Of a stretch of 64,000 nucleotides of DNA, positions 55,607 through 64,000 are shown piece by piece. The position numbers and the translations under genes were made by a program. The notes below the pieces were generated by a model that saw only the letters and a program-made list of their open reading frames with translations, made no database searches and was not told where the DNA came from. Source of the DNA: Massilia putida (GTDB lineage: Bacteria > Pseudomonadota > Gammaproteobacteria > Burkholderiales > Burkholderiaceae_D); the NCBI RefSeq assembly GCF_001941825.1, contig NZ_CP019038.1, forward strand, positions 5,766,001-5,830,000, written 5' to 3'. Position 1 is the stretch's first letter. The number at the start of each line of letters is the position of its first letter.

Positions 55607-58600
55607 GACGACGGCTGTTCTCTCTACTTGCGCTGCTGGTGCTTTCGTGGACGTTGTTGTGGCTGGGATGCGCCCAGGCCGCGCCGACGCCGACCCTGCG
55701 CTTCGAGCACCTGTCCGTGGACGACGGCCTGGCGCAGGAATCCGTGCTGTCCATCGTCCAGGATCCGGACGGCTTCATGTGGTTCGGCACGCAGTCCGGC
55801 CTGTCGCGCTACGACGGCTACCGCTTCACGAATTTCCGCAACGTCGTCGGCGACCCGAAAACGCTCGCCAACAACTGGGTGCGCGTGCTGTACGTCGACC
55901 GCAAGGGCCGGCTGTGGATCGGCACGGACGGCGGCCTCGATCGCTACGAACCCGCCACCGGCACGTTCAGTCACTTCCTGCCGGACGAACCGGCCAAGCG
56001 GGGCAACGGCAACCGCCACATCCGCGCCATCCTCGATGACGGCAAGGACGGCCTGTGGTTGGCGACGGCGGACGGCTTGCAGCACTTCGACATCGCCAGC
56101 GGCCGGTTCGACACGTGGCATCACGTGCCGGGCGTGCCGAACAGCCTCGCGTCGGACAAGCTGACGGCCCTCGCGCGCGGGCGCGACGGCCACCTGTGGA
56201 TCGGCACCTCGGCGGGCCTGGACAGCCTCGATCCGGAGCGCATGCATTTCCGCCACCACCCGTCGCCGCGCGGCGGCAAGTACGACTTCGTGCAGGCGCT
56301 GATGGTCGATGCAGGGCAGGGCCTGTGGGTCGGCAGCATGGGCGGCCTGGAACGCCTGCCGCTCGGCCAGAAGGGCGACGTGCGCACGTTCGGCATCGAC
56401 GACGGCATGCCGCCCGGCGAGATCAGCGTGTTGTACGAGGATGCCGAACGCCAGGTGTGGGTCGGTTCGCACGACCGCGGCCTGTACCGCTGGCTGCCCG
56501 CGCAGGACAAGTTCGAACGGCATCCGCACCGCATCACCGACAGCTACAGCCTGGGCGACAACCAGGTCACGGCGATGTACGGCGACCGCGTGGGCACGTT
56601 CTGGGTCGGCACGTGGTATGGCGGCGTGTCGCGCGCGGACATGGGGAGCGGCGGCTTCGCGCGCATCGTGCGCGGCGACGACACGCCGATTTCGCTGGAA
56701 GACAACAAGGTGCGGGGCATCGTCGGCGAAGGCGGTGGCAAGCTGTGGCTCGCGACGAACGGCGGCCTGCACCTGTTCGATCCGGGAACGGGCGCGGACC
56801 GCGCGTGGCGCCTCGCGCCCGTCGAGGCGGGGCTCTCCGGCGACGCGATGGCGACGTCGGTGGCGCTCGGCCGCGACGGCATCGTGTGGATCGGCACGCG
56901 CAACGGCCTGGCGCGCTTCGAGCCGAAAACGGGGAAGATGACGCGCCAGACGCTGTCCGCGGACGACGTCGACGCGAACTATGTGCGCAACGTGCACGTC
57001 ACGCGCGACGGCACGGTGTGGGCCGCGAGCCGCGGCGGCCTGCACCGCATCGCCCCCGACGGCAAGCAGACCACGTACCAGCACGATCCGGTCGTGGGCG
57101 CGAGCCTGGCCGACAACATCGTGCGCCCGATGCTGGAAGACCGCCATGGCCGCTTCTGGATCGGCACGTTCGACGGCCTCGACCTGCTCGACCGCGCGAC
57201 CGGCAAGTTCCGCCACTTCCGCCACGACCCGGACGATCCGACCAGCATCTCGCACGATGAGGTGCACTATCTGCTGGAGGATCGCAAGGGCGACCTGTGG
57301 GTCGGCACGGCCGTGGGCCTGAACCGCATGGTGATCGGCGCCGACGGCACGCCGCGCTTCCAGCGCTACACCGTGCGCGACGGCATGGCCGACGACGTCG
57401 TGGCCGCGATGCAGGAAGACCTCGACGGCTTCATCTGGGTGTCGAGTTCAAGCGGCCTGCACCGGCTCGATCCGGCCAGCGGCGCCTGGCGCAACTACAA
57501 CGCGACGGACGGCACGATCGAAGGCGCCTACTTCGACGCGTCCGCGCTGCGCGTGGCCGACGGCACGCTTTACTTCGGGGGCAACAACGGCATCACGGCG
57601 TTCAATCCGCGTGCGCTGCACGACAACCTGATCGCGCCGCGCGCCGTCATCACGGGCCTGCAGATCTTCGGCCAGCCGTGGCAGGACGTTCACCCGGGCA
57701 TGCTGCCGGGGCCCATCGAACGCCTGTCCGGCATCACGCTCACGCCGCAGGATTCCGTGTTCTCGCTGGAATTCTCGGCGCTGCACTTCGCCGCGCCGAG
57801 CCGCAACCGCTTCGCCTACCGCCTGGTCGGCTTCGACCAGGACTGGATCGGCGTCGACGCCGGCAAGCGCTTCGCCACCTACACGAACCTCGATCCAGGG
57901 ACGTATACCTTCCAGGTGCGGGCCGCGAACAAGGACGGCGTCTGGAGCGATGCGGCCGCCACGCTGGAGATAACGGTCCTGCCGCCGTACTGGAAGACGT
58001 GGTGGTTCCGCACCTTGTGCGCGCTGGTCGTGATCGGCTGCGGCTACGGCGCCTACCGCATCCGCGTGGACGTCCTGCGCCGCCAGAAGGCCATGCTGGA
58101 ACAGCAGGTCAGCGCGCGCACGGAACGCATCGAGCAGCAGAACCGCCTGCTCGAACGCCAGACGGAAGAACTGCGTGAACAGGAACGGCAGGTGCGGCGC
58201 CGCACGAACGAGCTGGCGCTCGCCAACGACGCGCTGCAGGAAAACGAGGAGCGGCTGTACCAGGCCAAGCAGCGCGCGGAAGACGCTACGCGCCAGAAGT
58301 CCGAATTCCTGGCCAATATGAGCCACGAAATGCGCACGCCGCTGGCCGGCGTGATCGGCATGCTCGGGTTCGCGCTGCGCGACACGGCCTTGCGCGAGTC
58401 GACGCGCGAACAGATCCTGCGCGGCCAGGCCAATGCGCAATCGCTGCTGGCGATCATCAACGACCTGCTCGACTTTTCCAAGATCGAGGCGGGCAAGCTG
58501 ACCATCGAGAACATCGACTTCGTCCTCGACGAGAACATCGGGAACGTGGCCACCCTGTTCGAGGAGCAGGCCGGCGCTCACAGCGTGGGCTTCGGCGTGC

Positions 58601-59847
58601 AGCTCGCTCCGGACCTGCCGCGCTTCGTCGTGGGCGACCCGACGCGGCTGCGCCAGGTGCTCGTGAACCTCGTCGGCAACGCCTTCAAGTTCACGGAAAG
58701 CGGGTCCGTCACCGTGCGCGTCGAGCGCCGTCCCGAAGACCAGTACGACCGCGCGGGGCGCAACATGATCCGCTTTTCGGTGCAAGACACGGGTATCGGC
58801 ATCGCGCCGGAGGCCTTGCCGCGCCTGTTCCAGAAATTCGAACAGGCCGACGCGACGACGACGCGCCGCTACGGCGGCACGGGCCTGGGCCTGGCGATCT
58901 GCCGCCAGCTCGTCGAGCTGATGGGCGGCACGATCGGCGTGGCGAGCACGCCGGGCGTCGGTTCCACGTTCAGCTTCGTGCTGCCGCTGGCGGACGGCGT
59001 CGAGCCCCCGGTCGTCGTCGACCAGCCGCGCGCGCCGCACACGCACCGCCTGCGCGTGCTGTGCGCGGAAGACTATCCGACCAACCAGATCATCGTGCGC
59101 ATGATGCTGGAAGAACTGGGCCACCAGGTCGACGTGGTCGAGAACGGCCTGCTGGCCGTGATGGCCTGCGCGCGCACGCGCTACGACCTGATCCTGATGG
59201 ACGGCCGCATGCCCGAGATGGACGGCGCGACGGCCACGCGCCTGATCCGCGCCGGCGGCCCGATCGAGTCGCCCGTGCTCGACCAGCACCTGATGATCGT
59301 CGCGCTCACCGCCAACGTCAGCGAGGAAGACCGCTCGCGCTACCTGGCGTGCGGCATGGATGCCTTCATCACCAAGCCGATCGACGACGCCCAGCTGCAC
59401 TACCACATCACGCGCGCCATCGAGCGCCAGCTGCAGCGCGGCATCGAACTCGCGCCGATGCCGGAGCCGGCCGCGCGCACGCCGTCGACGGCCGAACTGG
59501 ATGCCATGTTCGACGTGCAGACCGGACACGCGGAGCAGGCCGCGGCGGCGCAGAACGCCGGCCGGCGCGCGGGCGACTTCAAGGAACGGCTGCGCAGCGC
59601 CTTCCTCGCCGACCTGCCGCGCCGCCGCGCCGAGCTGGATACCGCCCTGGAGCAGGGCGACCGCGACACGGCCGGGCGCGTCCTGCACGGCCTGAAGGGC
59701 AGCGCCGGCTACCTGGACGAGTCGCGGCTGCGCGAGGTCTGCGCGGAACTCGAGGGCCTGGCCGACACGGGCCAGCTCGACGCCGTGCGCGCCGGCCTGC
59801 CGCGCCTGTTGGACCTGCTGGCCCGCTTCGAGGCCGAAACTGCTTGA
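55603..59847 (+). CDS. Two-component-regulator-propeller hybrid histidine kinase (one-protein phosphorelay)
   Basis: A 1414-residue protein. Domain order: signal/TM anchor (residues 4-27), periplasmic seven-bladed propellers built of Reg_prop repeats (GFMWFGTQSGLSRYDGY, GRLWIGTDGGLDRY and many more, about 40-690), Y_Y_Y domain (about 700-785) and a transmembrane helix (about 795-815). Then a coiled coil, HisKA with His908 (NMSHEMRTPLAGVIG), HATPase_c, receiver with Asp1200 (LILMDGRMPEMDG) and C-terminal Hpt with His1362 (HGLKGSAGYLDE). All phosphorelay modules are therefore in one chain. The architecture resembles sensors for polysaccharide breakdown in Bacteroidetes and Proteobacteria. Coupled to the patatin gene. 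Confidence 0.9.
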   Translation: MRRRLFSLLALLVLSWTLLWLGCAQAAPTPTLRFEHLSVDDGLAQESVLSIVQDPDGFMWFGTQSGLSRYDGYRFTNFRNVVGDPKTLANNWVRVLYVDRKGRLWIGTDGGLDRYEPATGTFSHFLPDEPAKRGNGNRHIRAILDDGKDGLWLATADGLQHFDIASGRFDTWHHVPGVPNSLASDKLTALARGRDGHLWIGTSAGLDSLDPERMHFRHHPSPRGGKYDFVQALMVDAGQGLWVGSMGGLERLPLGQKGDVRTFGIDDGMPPGEISVLYEDAERQVWVGSHDRGLYRWLPAQDKFERHPHRITDSYSLGDNQVTAMYGDRVGTFWVGTWYGGVSRADMGSGGFARIVRGDDTPISLEDNKVRGIVGEGGGKLWLATNGGLHLFDPGTGADRAWRLAPVEAGLSGDAMATSVALGRDGIVWIGTRNGLARFEPKTGKMTRQTLSADDVDANYVRNVHVTRDGTVWAASRGGLHRIAPDGKQTTYQHDPVVGASLADNIVRPMLEDRHGRFWIGTFDGLDLLDRATGKFRHFRHDPDDPTSISHDEVHYLLEDRKGDLWVGTAVGLNRMVIGADGTPRFQRYTVRDGMADDVVAAMQEDLDGFIWVSSSSGLHRLDPASGAWRNYNATDGTIEGAYFDASALRVADGTLYFGGNNGITAFNPRALHDNLIAPRAVITGLQIFGQPWQDVHPGMLPGPIERLSGITLTPQDSVFSLEFSALHFAAPSRNRFAYRLVGFDQDWIGVDAGKRFATYTNLDPGTYTFQVRAANKDGVWSDAAATLEITVLPPYWKTWWFRTLCALVVIGCGYGAYRIRVDVLRRQKAMLEQQVSARTERIEQQNRLLERQTEELREQERQVRRRTNELALANDALQENEERLYQAKQRAEDATRQKSEFLANMSHEMRTPLAGVIGMLGFALRDTALRESTREQILRGQANAQSLLAIINDLLDFSKIEAGKLTIENIDFVLDENIGNVATLFEEQAGAHSVGFGVQLAPDLPRFVVGDPTRLRQVLVNLVGNAFKFTESGSVTVRVERRPEDQYDRAGRNMIRFSVQDTGIGIAPEALPRLFQKFEQADATTTRRYGGTGLGLAICRQLVELMGGTIGVASTPGVGSTFSFVLPLADGVEPPVVVDQPRAPHTHRLRVLCAEDYPTNQIIVRMMLEELGHQVDVVENGLLAVMACARTRYDLILMDGRMPEMDGATATRLIRAGGPIESPVLDQHLMIVALTANVSEEDRSRYLACGMDAFITKPIDDAQLHYHITRAIERQLQRGIELAPMPEPAARTPSTAELDAMFDVQTGHAEQAAAAQNAGRRAGDFKERLRSAFLADLPRRRAELDTALEQGDRDTAGRVLHGLKGSAGYLDESRLREVCAELEGLADTGQLDAVRAGLPRLLDLLARFEAETA

Positions 59848-59909
59848 ATCGTGCGCACCCTGGATATCTGTATAATTTCCATTTAACAATTGCGACACAT
59901 GGGGCAGGG

Positions 59910-60605
59910 ATGAAGGTATTGATTGTCGACGATGACGTGGTGTCGCGCATGATGCTGATGCACATGATCGACAGCGCGGCCAGCGGCGTGTTCGATGTGC
60001 TGGAAGCGGAAGACGGCGCCGACGCCTGGAACCAGCTGGACGGCGGCGCGGACCCGACGATCGTGTTCTGCGACCTGCGCATGCCGCGCGTGTCCGGCAT
60101 GGAGCTGCTGGCCCGCGTGAAGGCCGACGCACGCTTCGCCGGCCTGCCGTTCGTCCTCGTCTCGGCCGCCGCCGACAGCGCGACGATGGAGCAGGCGCTG
60201 AATCTCGGCGCGGCCGGCTACATCGTCAAGCCCTTCGACAGCGCGCGTGTCGGCATGCACCTGACCCCGTTGATGCGCGCGGCCGACGAACAGCCCGCAG
60301 CCACGCTGCGCCGCCTCGGCATCGACGCCACGCGCTTGCTGCTGTACCTCGGCGGCCTGCAGCGCCAGCTGGTCAGCGCCGGCACGGATCTCGCCGCGCT
60401 GCTGGCGACCAGCCAGATCGATGTCGCACGCGCCTATCTCGCGCGCCTGTGCGAGGGCTGCCGCACGCTCGGCCTGCACGGCGCCGCGGCCGGCTTCGAC
60501 GCCTTGCGCTCGGCCCCGGACGACGCCGGTCTCGCGCGCGAACTGGAGGCGGCGCACCGTGCCGTCCTGCGTCAGACCGATGCCACCAGGCATCTCGCCA
60601 TGTGA
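59910..60605 (+). CDS. Response regulator with C-terminal helical (degenerate Hpt-like) domain
   Basis: This 231-residue protein has a receiver domain (VDDD, phospho-Asp55 in VFCDLRMPRVSG, Lys in IVKPFD). A ~100-residue helical C-terminus follows, with no DNA-binding motif. The segment ARLCEGCRTLGLHGAAAGFDALR aligns with the Hpt helix pattern H-x-L-K-G but has Arg in place of His, so it may be a non-phosphorylatable Hpt. It lies 62 bp after the propeller kinase and before a second hybrid kinase, implying one signalling cluster. Confidence 0.8.
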   Translation: MKVLIVDDDVVSRMMLMHMIDSAASGVFDVLEAEDGADAWNQLDGGADPTIVFCDLRMPRVSGMELLARVKADARFAGLPFVLVSAAADSATMEQALNLGAAGYIVKPFDSARVGMHLTPLMRAADEQPAATLRRLGIDATRLLLYLGGLQRQLVSAGTDLAALLATSQIDVARAYLARLCEGCRTLGLHGAAAGFDALRSAPDDAGLARELEAAHRAVLRQTDATRHLAM

Positions 60606-60874
60606 CTTTTTTCCTATTGGAAATAGAGAAAAATTGTCATAAAAATGTTGTAAATCTACCCACCACACGGTGACGGAATCCGGCATACTGATCCTTTGCC
60701 GTGGCCGGCATGCAGCAAATCCCAGGCAGAACGGCAACTTTACGGGCGTCCTTTTTGCCCGTACGGACCGCGCCAAGCGCGCGCCGTCCGTCGTGAGCTT
60801 GTCATTAAAATAGTCGACTTTGCACGGCAGCGCAGACTGTCGGGATGGAGCATTGACCAGGGATTGCATGAGCG

Positions 60875-62962
60875 ATGACTATGAAGACCACGGTTTCCCC
60901 CAGCCTGACTTTTCTTACCGGCGGCGGCCAGATGGCCGCGCGCATCGCCGGCCATGACTGGCGCGCGACGAAGCTCGGCCCCATCGAGGGTTGGCCGGCC
61001 GCGCTGCGCACGGCACTGGGCCTGACGCTGAATTCGCGGTTCCCCTCGTTGCTGTGCTGGGGCGCCGAGCTGATCAGTTTCCACAACGACGCCTACACGC
61101 CGCTGCTCGGCGACAAGGCCGCGCTGGGCCTGCCGTTCCGCGCGGTCTGGTCGGAAGCGTGGGACACCGTCGGACCGATCGCCATGAAGGCCTATGCCGG
61201 CGAAGCCACGTACCACGAGGACGTGCAGGTCGCGCAGCGCTGGTTCACGTTCTCGTACAGTCCCGTGCGCGACGACGACGGCACCGTCGGCGGCATCCTG
61301 TGCACGGTCCTCGAGACGACGGACAAGATGCGCGCGCTAGCTAAGCTGCGCCAGAAGGAAGACACGCTGCGCCGCCTGAACGAGGCGCTGGCGCACCAGG
61401 TCGCGCCGCACGCGAGCGACCGCGAACGGCTGTGGCGCATCTCGCCCGACGTGATGTGCTCGGCCTCGCTGGCGACGGGACGCTTCCTCTCCGTGAACCC
61501 GGCGTTCACCGCGTCCTTCGGCTGGACTGCCGAGGAAGCGACGACGCGTCCGTTCATGGAGATGGTGTATTGGGAAGACCAGGACGACGTGCTGGCGAAG
61601 ACGCAACTGCTGGCCGCCGGCACGCCGCTCGTCGGCTACGAAATAAGGATCCGGCACAAGGACGGCTCCTACCGCTGGGTGTCCTGGACGATCTCCCCGG
61701 AAGGCGAACTGCTGTACGGCGTCGCGCGCGACATCACGGCGGAAAAGCACCAGGCCGACGCGCTGCGCCAGGCCGAGGAAGCGCTGCGCCAGTCGCAGAA
61801 GATGGAAGCCGTGGGCCAGCTGACGGGCGGTCTCGCGCACGATTTCAACAATATGCTGGCGGGCGTGACGGGCCATTTGGAACTCATGAAGCTGCGCCTG
61901 CGCATGGGGCAGACGGGCGACCTGCCGACGCGCATCGACGCCGCCCTCGGCGTGACGCAGCGCGCGGCCGCGCTCACGCACCGCCTGCTCGCGTTCTCGC
62001 GCCGCCAGGCGCTCGACCCGAAGCCGACCAGCGTCAACGCGCTCGTGATGTCGATGACGGACCTGATCGAACGCGCGGCCGGTCCGGCGATCGGCGTGCG
62101 CACCCGTCTCGCGGCCGCATTGTGGATGACGCTGTGCGATCCGAACCAGCTCGAGTCCGCCTTATTGAATCTCGCGAACAATGCGCGCGACGCCATGCCG
62201 GAAGGCGGCCTGCTCATCATCGAGACGGAGAACGTGACGCTCACGCCCGCCCAGGCGCGCCGCCACGGCGACCTGCGGCCCGGCGAATACGTGCAGGTGA
62301 GCGTGCGCGACAACGGGGCCGGCATGGCGCCGGACGTGGTGGCGCGCGCGTTCGACCCGTTCTTCACGACCAAACCGATGGGGCAGGGTACGGGCCTGGG
62401 CCTGTCGATGGTGTACGGCTTCGCGCACCAGTCGGGCGGCAACGTGCGCATCGAATCGCGGCCCGGGCAGGGCACGGAAGTGCGCCTGCTGCTGCCGCGC
62501 CACCTCGTGGAGACGCCGGCGGCGGAACCCGCGGACGTGGAACCGCCGCTGCAAGCCGGCAGTCGCAAGGGCGTCGTGATGGTCGTCGACGACGAGGCCG
62601 ACATCCGCGCCGTGATGAGCGAGGTGCTGGAATTGCAGGGCTACACGGTGCTCGTCGCCTGCGACGCCCCGCAGGCGCTGCGCCTGCTGCAGGACACGCG
62701 GCCGGACATGCTCGTGACGGACGTCGGACTGCCCAACGGCATGAACGGCCGCCAGCTGGCCGACCACGTGCGCGTGCAATGGCCCCAGCTGCCCGTGCTG
62801 ATGGTGACGGGTTACGCGGAAAGCACCGTCATGAAAAACGAAAAGCTGCCGGCGCAGATGGAGATCCTGACCAAGCCGTTCGCCATGAATGCGCTCGTGG
62901 ACAAGGTCGGTAACATGCTGGCGCTGGGCGTCGGTACGGAAACGGGCGCCGAAGCCGCCTGA
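60875..62962 (+). CDS. PAS-containing hybrid histidine kinase
   Basis: This 695-residue soluble kinase has two N-terminal PAS/GAF-like sensory domains (about 20-160 and 180-300, the second with RIRHKDGSYRWVSW). A short HisKA-type segment with His322 in GGLAHDFNNMLAGVTGHLEL, HATPase_c (NLANNARDAMPEGG, DNGAGM, GTGLGLSMVYGF) and a C-terminal receiver with Asp616 (MLVTDVGLPNGMNG) follow. No transmembrane helix, so it senses cytoplasmic or diffusible signals. The HDFNN dimerisation motif places it with the large group of PAS hybrid kinases common in this family. Confidence 0.9.
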   Translation: MTMKTTVSPSLTFLTGGGQMAARIAGHDWRATKLGPIEGWPAALRTALGLTLNSRFPSLLCWGAELISFHNDAYTPLLGDKAALGLPFRAVWSEAWDTVGPIAMKAYAGEATYHEDVQVAQRWFTFSYSPVRDDDGTVGGILCTVLETTDKMRALAKLRQKEDTLRRLNEALAHQVAPHASDRERLWRISPDVMCSASLATGRFLSVNPAFTASFGWTAEEATTRPFMEMVYWEDQDDVLAKTQLLAAGTPLVGYEIRIRHKDGSYRWVSWTISPEGELLYGVARDITAEKHQADALRQAEEALRQSQKMEAVGQLTGGLAHDFNNMLAGVTGHLELMKLRLRMGQTGDLPTRIDAALGVTQRAAALTHRLLAFSRRQALDPKPTSVNALVMSMTDLIERAAGPAIGVRTRLAAALWMTLCDPNQLESALLNLANNARDAMPEGGLLIIETENVTLTPAQARRHGDLRPGEYVQVSVRDNGAGMAPDVVARAFDPFFTTKPMGQGTGLGLSMVYGFAHQSGGNVRIESRPGQGTEVRLLLPRHLVETPAAEPADVEPPLQAGSRKGVVMVVDDEADIRAVMSEVLELQGYTVLVACDAPQALRLLQDTRPDMLVTDVGLPNGMNGRQLADHVRVQWPQLPVLMVTGYAESTVMKNEKLPAQMEILTKPFAMNALVDKVGNMLALGVGTETGAEAA

Positions 62963-62968
62963 CCGCCG

Positions 62969-63090
62969 TTTACGTCGACGTGGGGTGGGCGGCCCCGTGC
63001 CCACGCGCGGCCTTCGCGCATGGCATACGTCACGCGTGGGCACGTTTCAATCGAGGCCCCCGGCCTCAAATGCCCACCCAACGGGATAGG
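62969..63090. repeat. Long-stem intergenic repeat, copy C (inverted)
   Basis: Contains, on the minus strand, GTGGGCATTTGAGGCCGGGG followed by GCCTCGATTGAAACGTGCCCACGCGTGA, the same core as copies A and B. Arms: TGGGGTGGGC (62981-62990) and GCCCACCC (63073-63080). It lies between the hybrid kinase and the carbonic anhydrase remnant. Confidence 0.8.
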
Positions 63091-63100
63091 TTTGTTCGTC

Positions 63101-63247
63101 AAGCTTATGGGCGATCTCCAGGCCGCCGATGATCTCGCGGCTGATCACATTGCCCGCGATGCGCACCGTCAGCAGATCGCCCAAGCCGGCATCGAAGATG
63201 ATTTCCGGCGACGTGCGCGAATCGATGCAGTTGACGACGACGGCCAT
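63101..63247 (-). pseudogene. Carbonic anhydrase (beta class) remnant
   Basis: About 49 codons match the zinc-site region of beta-carbonic anhydrases: AVVVNCIDSR (zinc Cys, Asp-Arg dyad) TSPEIIFDAGLGDLLTVRIAGNV. The N-terminal helices are missing, and homology stops before the second His/Cys zinc-ligand pair, where the frame runs into the long-stem repeat. A complete enzyme is ~200 residues, so this is a fragment truncated at both ends. Confidence 0.65.
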
Positions 63248-63315
63248 CGGATGCCGCCCGGTACATCGCGGGACGGGAACGCGGCGGCCCGGGCGGGGTA
63301 CCTGCCGGGCGCACA

Positions 63316-63344
63316 TTGTGGGAGGGACGTGGGTCGAGTACAAT
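63316..63344 (+). promoter_or_regulatory. Probable promoter of tRNA-Arg
   Basis: TTGTGG (63316-63321), 17 bp, TACAAT (63339-63344), ending 22 bp before the mature tRNA 5' end. Confidence 0.6.
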
Positions 63345-63366
63345 AGTCGACTGCCATCGGCAGCGT

Positions 63367-63441
63367 GTCGCCATAGTACAATGGATAGTACAAGGTCCTC
63401 CTAAGACTTAGATGCAGGTTCGATTCCTGCTGGCGACACCA
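63367..63441 (+). tRNA. tRNA-Arg (anticodon CCT)
   Basis: A cloverleaf can be folded by eye. Acceptor GTCGCCA (63367-63373) / TGGCGAC (63431-63437); D stem GTAC/GTAC; anticodon stem AGGTC/GACTT with loop CTCCTAA, giving anticodon CCT (reads AGG); T arm GCAGG-TTCGATT-CCTGC. Discriminator A and encoded CCA (63439-63441). It is absent from protein calls and supported by a promoter upstream. Confidence 0.96.
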
Positions 63442-63540
63442 CCACACTTCGTACCGACCGATCCCCCTTCGGTACAATGCCTGCTTTCTCACACTTTTAC
63501 TGATGTCCGCGCACCGATCGTCGTCGCGGCCGCTTACACC

Positions 63541-64000
63541 ATGGCTGTCATTTCCCTCTCTTCCGCGCAACTGGCATTCGGCCACGTCGCGCTGCTCGAT
63601 CATGCCGATTTTTCGCTGGAAGCCGGCGAGCGCGTCGGACTCATCGGCCGCAACGGCACGGGTAAATCCTCGCTGCTGAAAATCATTTCCGGCCGCTCGA
63701 AACTGGACGACGGCCTGCTCGTGATGCAACAGAACGTCAAGATCGCGTACGTCGAGCAGGAGCCCGTGTTCGACCCGGACATGACCGTGTTCGACGCCGT
63801 CGCCGCCGGCATGGGCGACCAGCAGGCGATGCTGGCCGAGTACGAGTCGCTGACGGGGCAATTTGGCCAGGGCAATGACGACGCGATCATGGACCGCATG
63901 CACGATCTGCAGGCCAAGCTCGATGCGACGGATGCCTGGAACCTCGGCAACAAGGTCGAGACGACGCTGGACCGCCTGGGCCTGGCCGGCGAGGCGAAGA
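63541..64000 (+). CDS. ABC-F family ATPase, 5' part (truncated by window edge)
   Basis: The frame is open from ATG 63541 to the end of the window (153 codons). It starts MAVISLSSAQLAFGHVALLDH and contains Walker A LIGRNGTGKSSLLKI and the VAYVEQEP Q-loop region of the first ABC domain of an Uup/EttA-type ABC-F protein. These are soluble translation or DNA-repair factors without transmembrane domains. A TACAAT -10 (63473-63478) lies upstream, after the tRNA. Uup is the likely member, but the diagnostic C-terminus is outside the window. Confidence 0.88.
   Translation, partial: MAVISLSSAQLAFGHVALLDHADFSLEAGERVGLIGRNGTGKSSLLKIISGRSKLDDGLLVMQQNVKIAYVEQEPVFDPDMTVFDAVAAGMGDQQAMLAEYESLTGQFGQGNDDAIMDRMHDLQAKLDATDAWNLGNKVETTLDRLGLAGEAK

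Noticed and set aside
57448..60132. 894-codon minus-strand frame under the propeller kinase
   Set aside because: Antisense shadow of a well-supported kinase and response regulator.
63047..63343. Intact 98-residue carbonic anhydrase-like gene
   Set aside because: Only ~49 residues are homologous; the start region and second zinc-ligand pair are missing and the 3' end is repeat sequence, so it is listed as a remnant.

Overview
The window is a contiguous piece of a GC-rich betaproteobacterial chromosome, most likely from Oxalobacteraceae (Massilia-like). I base this on gene order (rpsA-ihfB ... lapA-lapB-ugd-rfaE; exbB-exbD-lpxK-trm112-kdsB-adk), the high-GC codon usage, and the mix of secreted hydrolases, hybrid sensors and TonB/RTX proteins. 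The assignment is inference from recall, not from a database search. There are no transposases, integrases, phage genes or CRISPR arrays.

Layout. 1-9.3 kb: translation and envelope housekeeping (3' end of rpsA, ihfB, a patatin-related protein, lapA-lapB controlling LPS synthesis, ugd and rfaE for sugar precursors, a ComEA-like HhH protein, cysM). 9.4-15.3 kb: a small HTH protein with a possible self-operator, then on the minus strand a tightly overlapping moxR / DUF58 / transglutaminase / mltB operon. 15.4-19.6 kb: a histone-deacetylase-family enzyme and a secreted module of two tandem paralogous hydrolase-like proteins plus a membrane-anchored partner. 19.7-27 kb: rbgA, ygiD, an M1 peptidase with a membrane partner, and a cobalamin-riboswitch-controlled btuB. 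27.2-35 kb: two tandem dsbA paralogues around a small membrane protein, and an RstA/RstB-type two-component system whose two genes are separated by four genes of opposite orientation. 35.5-38.8 kb: a large RTX-type subtilase. 38.8-46 kb: sodB, xseA, a 1-kb gene-free interval, then exbB-exbD-lpxK-trm112-kdsB-adk. 46.2-54.3 kb: H+-pyrophosphatase, a DsbA-like protein, a CoA-transferase, an SDR behind a MerR-type promoter, and gamma-glutamyltransferase. 54.4-63 kb: a patatin phospholipase translationally coupled to a giant propeller hybrid histidine kinase, a response regulator and a second hybrid kinase. 63-64 kb: a carbonic anhydrase remnant, tRNA-Arg(CCT) and the start of an ABC-F gene.

The most striking structure is in the gene-free interval between xseA and exbB (41168-41980). 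Six 60-bp modules lie in the same orientation. Each has an IHF-consensus-like site (AATCAA-N4-TTA), and a 25-bp element beginning 34-35 bp after the start of that site. The element carries a DnaA-box-like sequence (TTATCCACA or one mismatch) in the middle of an 8-9-8 inverted repeat whose arms vary in a compensatory way. I know of no described element with this iterated IHF + DnaA-box architecture. A DnaA-titrating or -reactivating locus (datA/DARS-like) or an unusual replication or nucleoid element are the leading ideas.

Two families of dispersed intergenic repeats are also present, each at three loci: a REP/dRS3-like GTC(A/G)TTCCCGCG type, and a ~100-bp long-stem type with the core GTGGGCATTTGAGGCC. 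Several neighbouring genes are 4-bp (ATGA) or 1-bp (TGATG) overlapping pairs, implying translational coupling.
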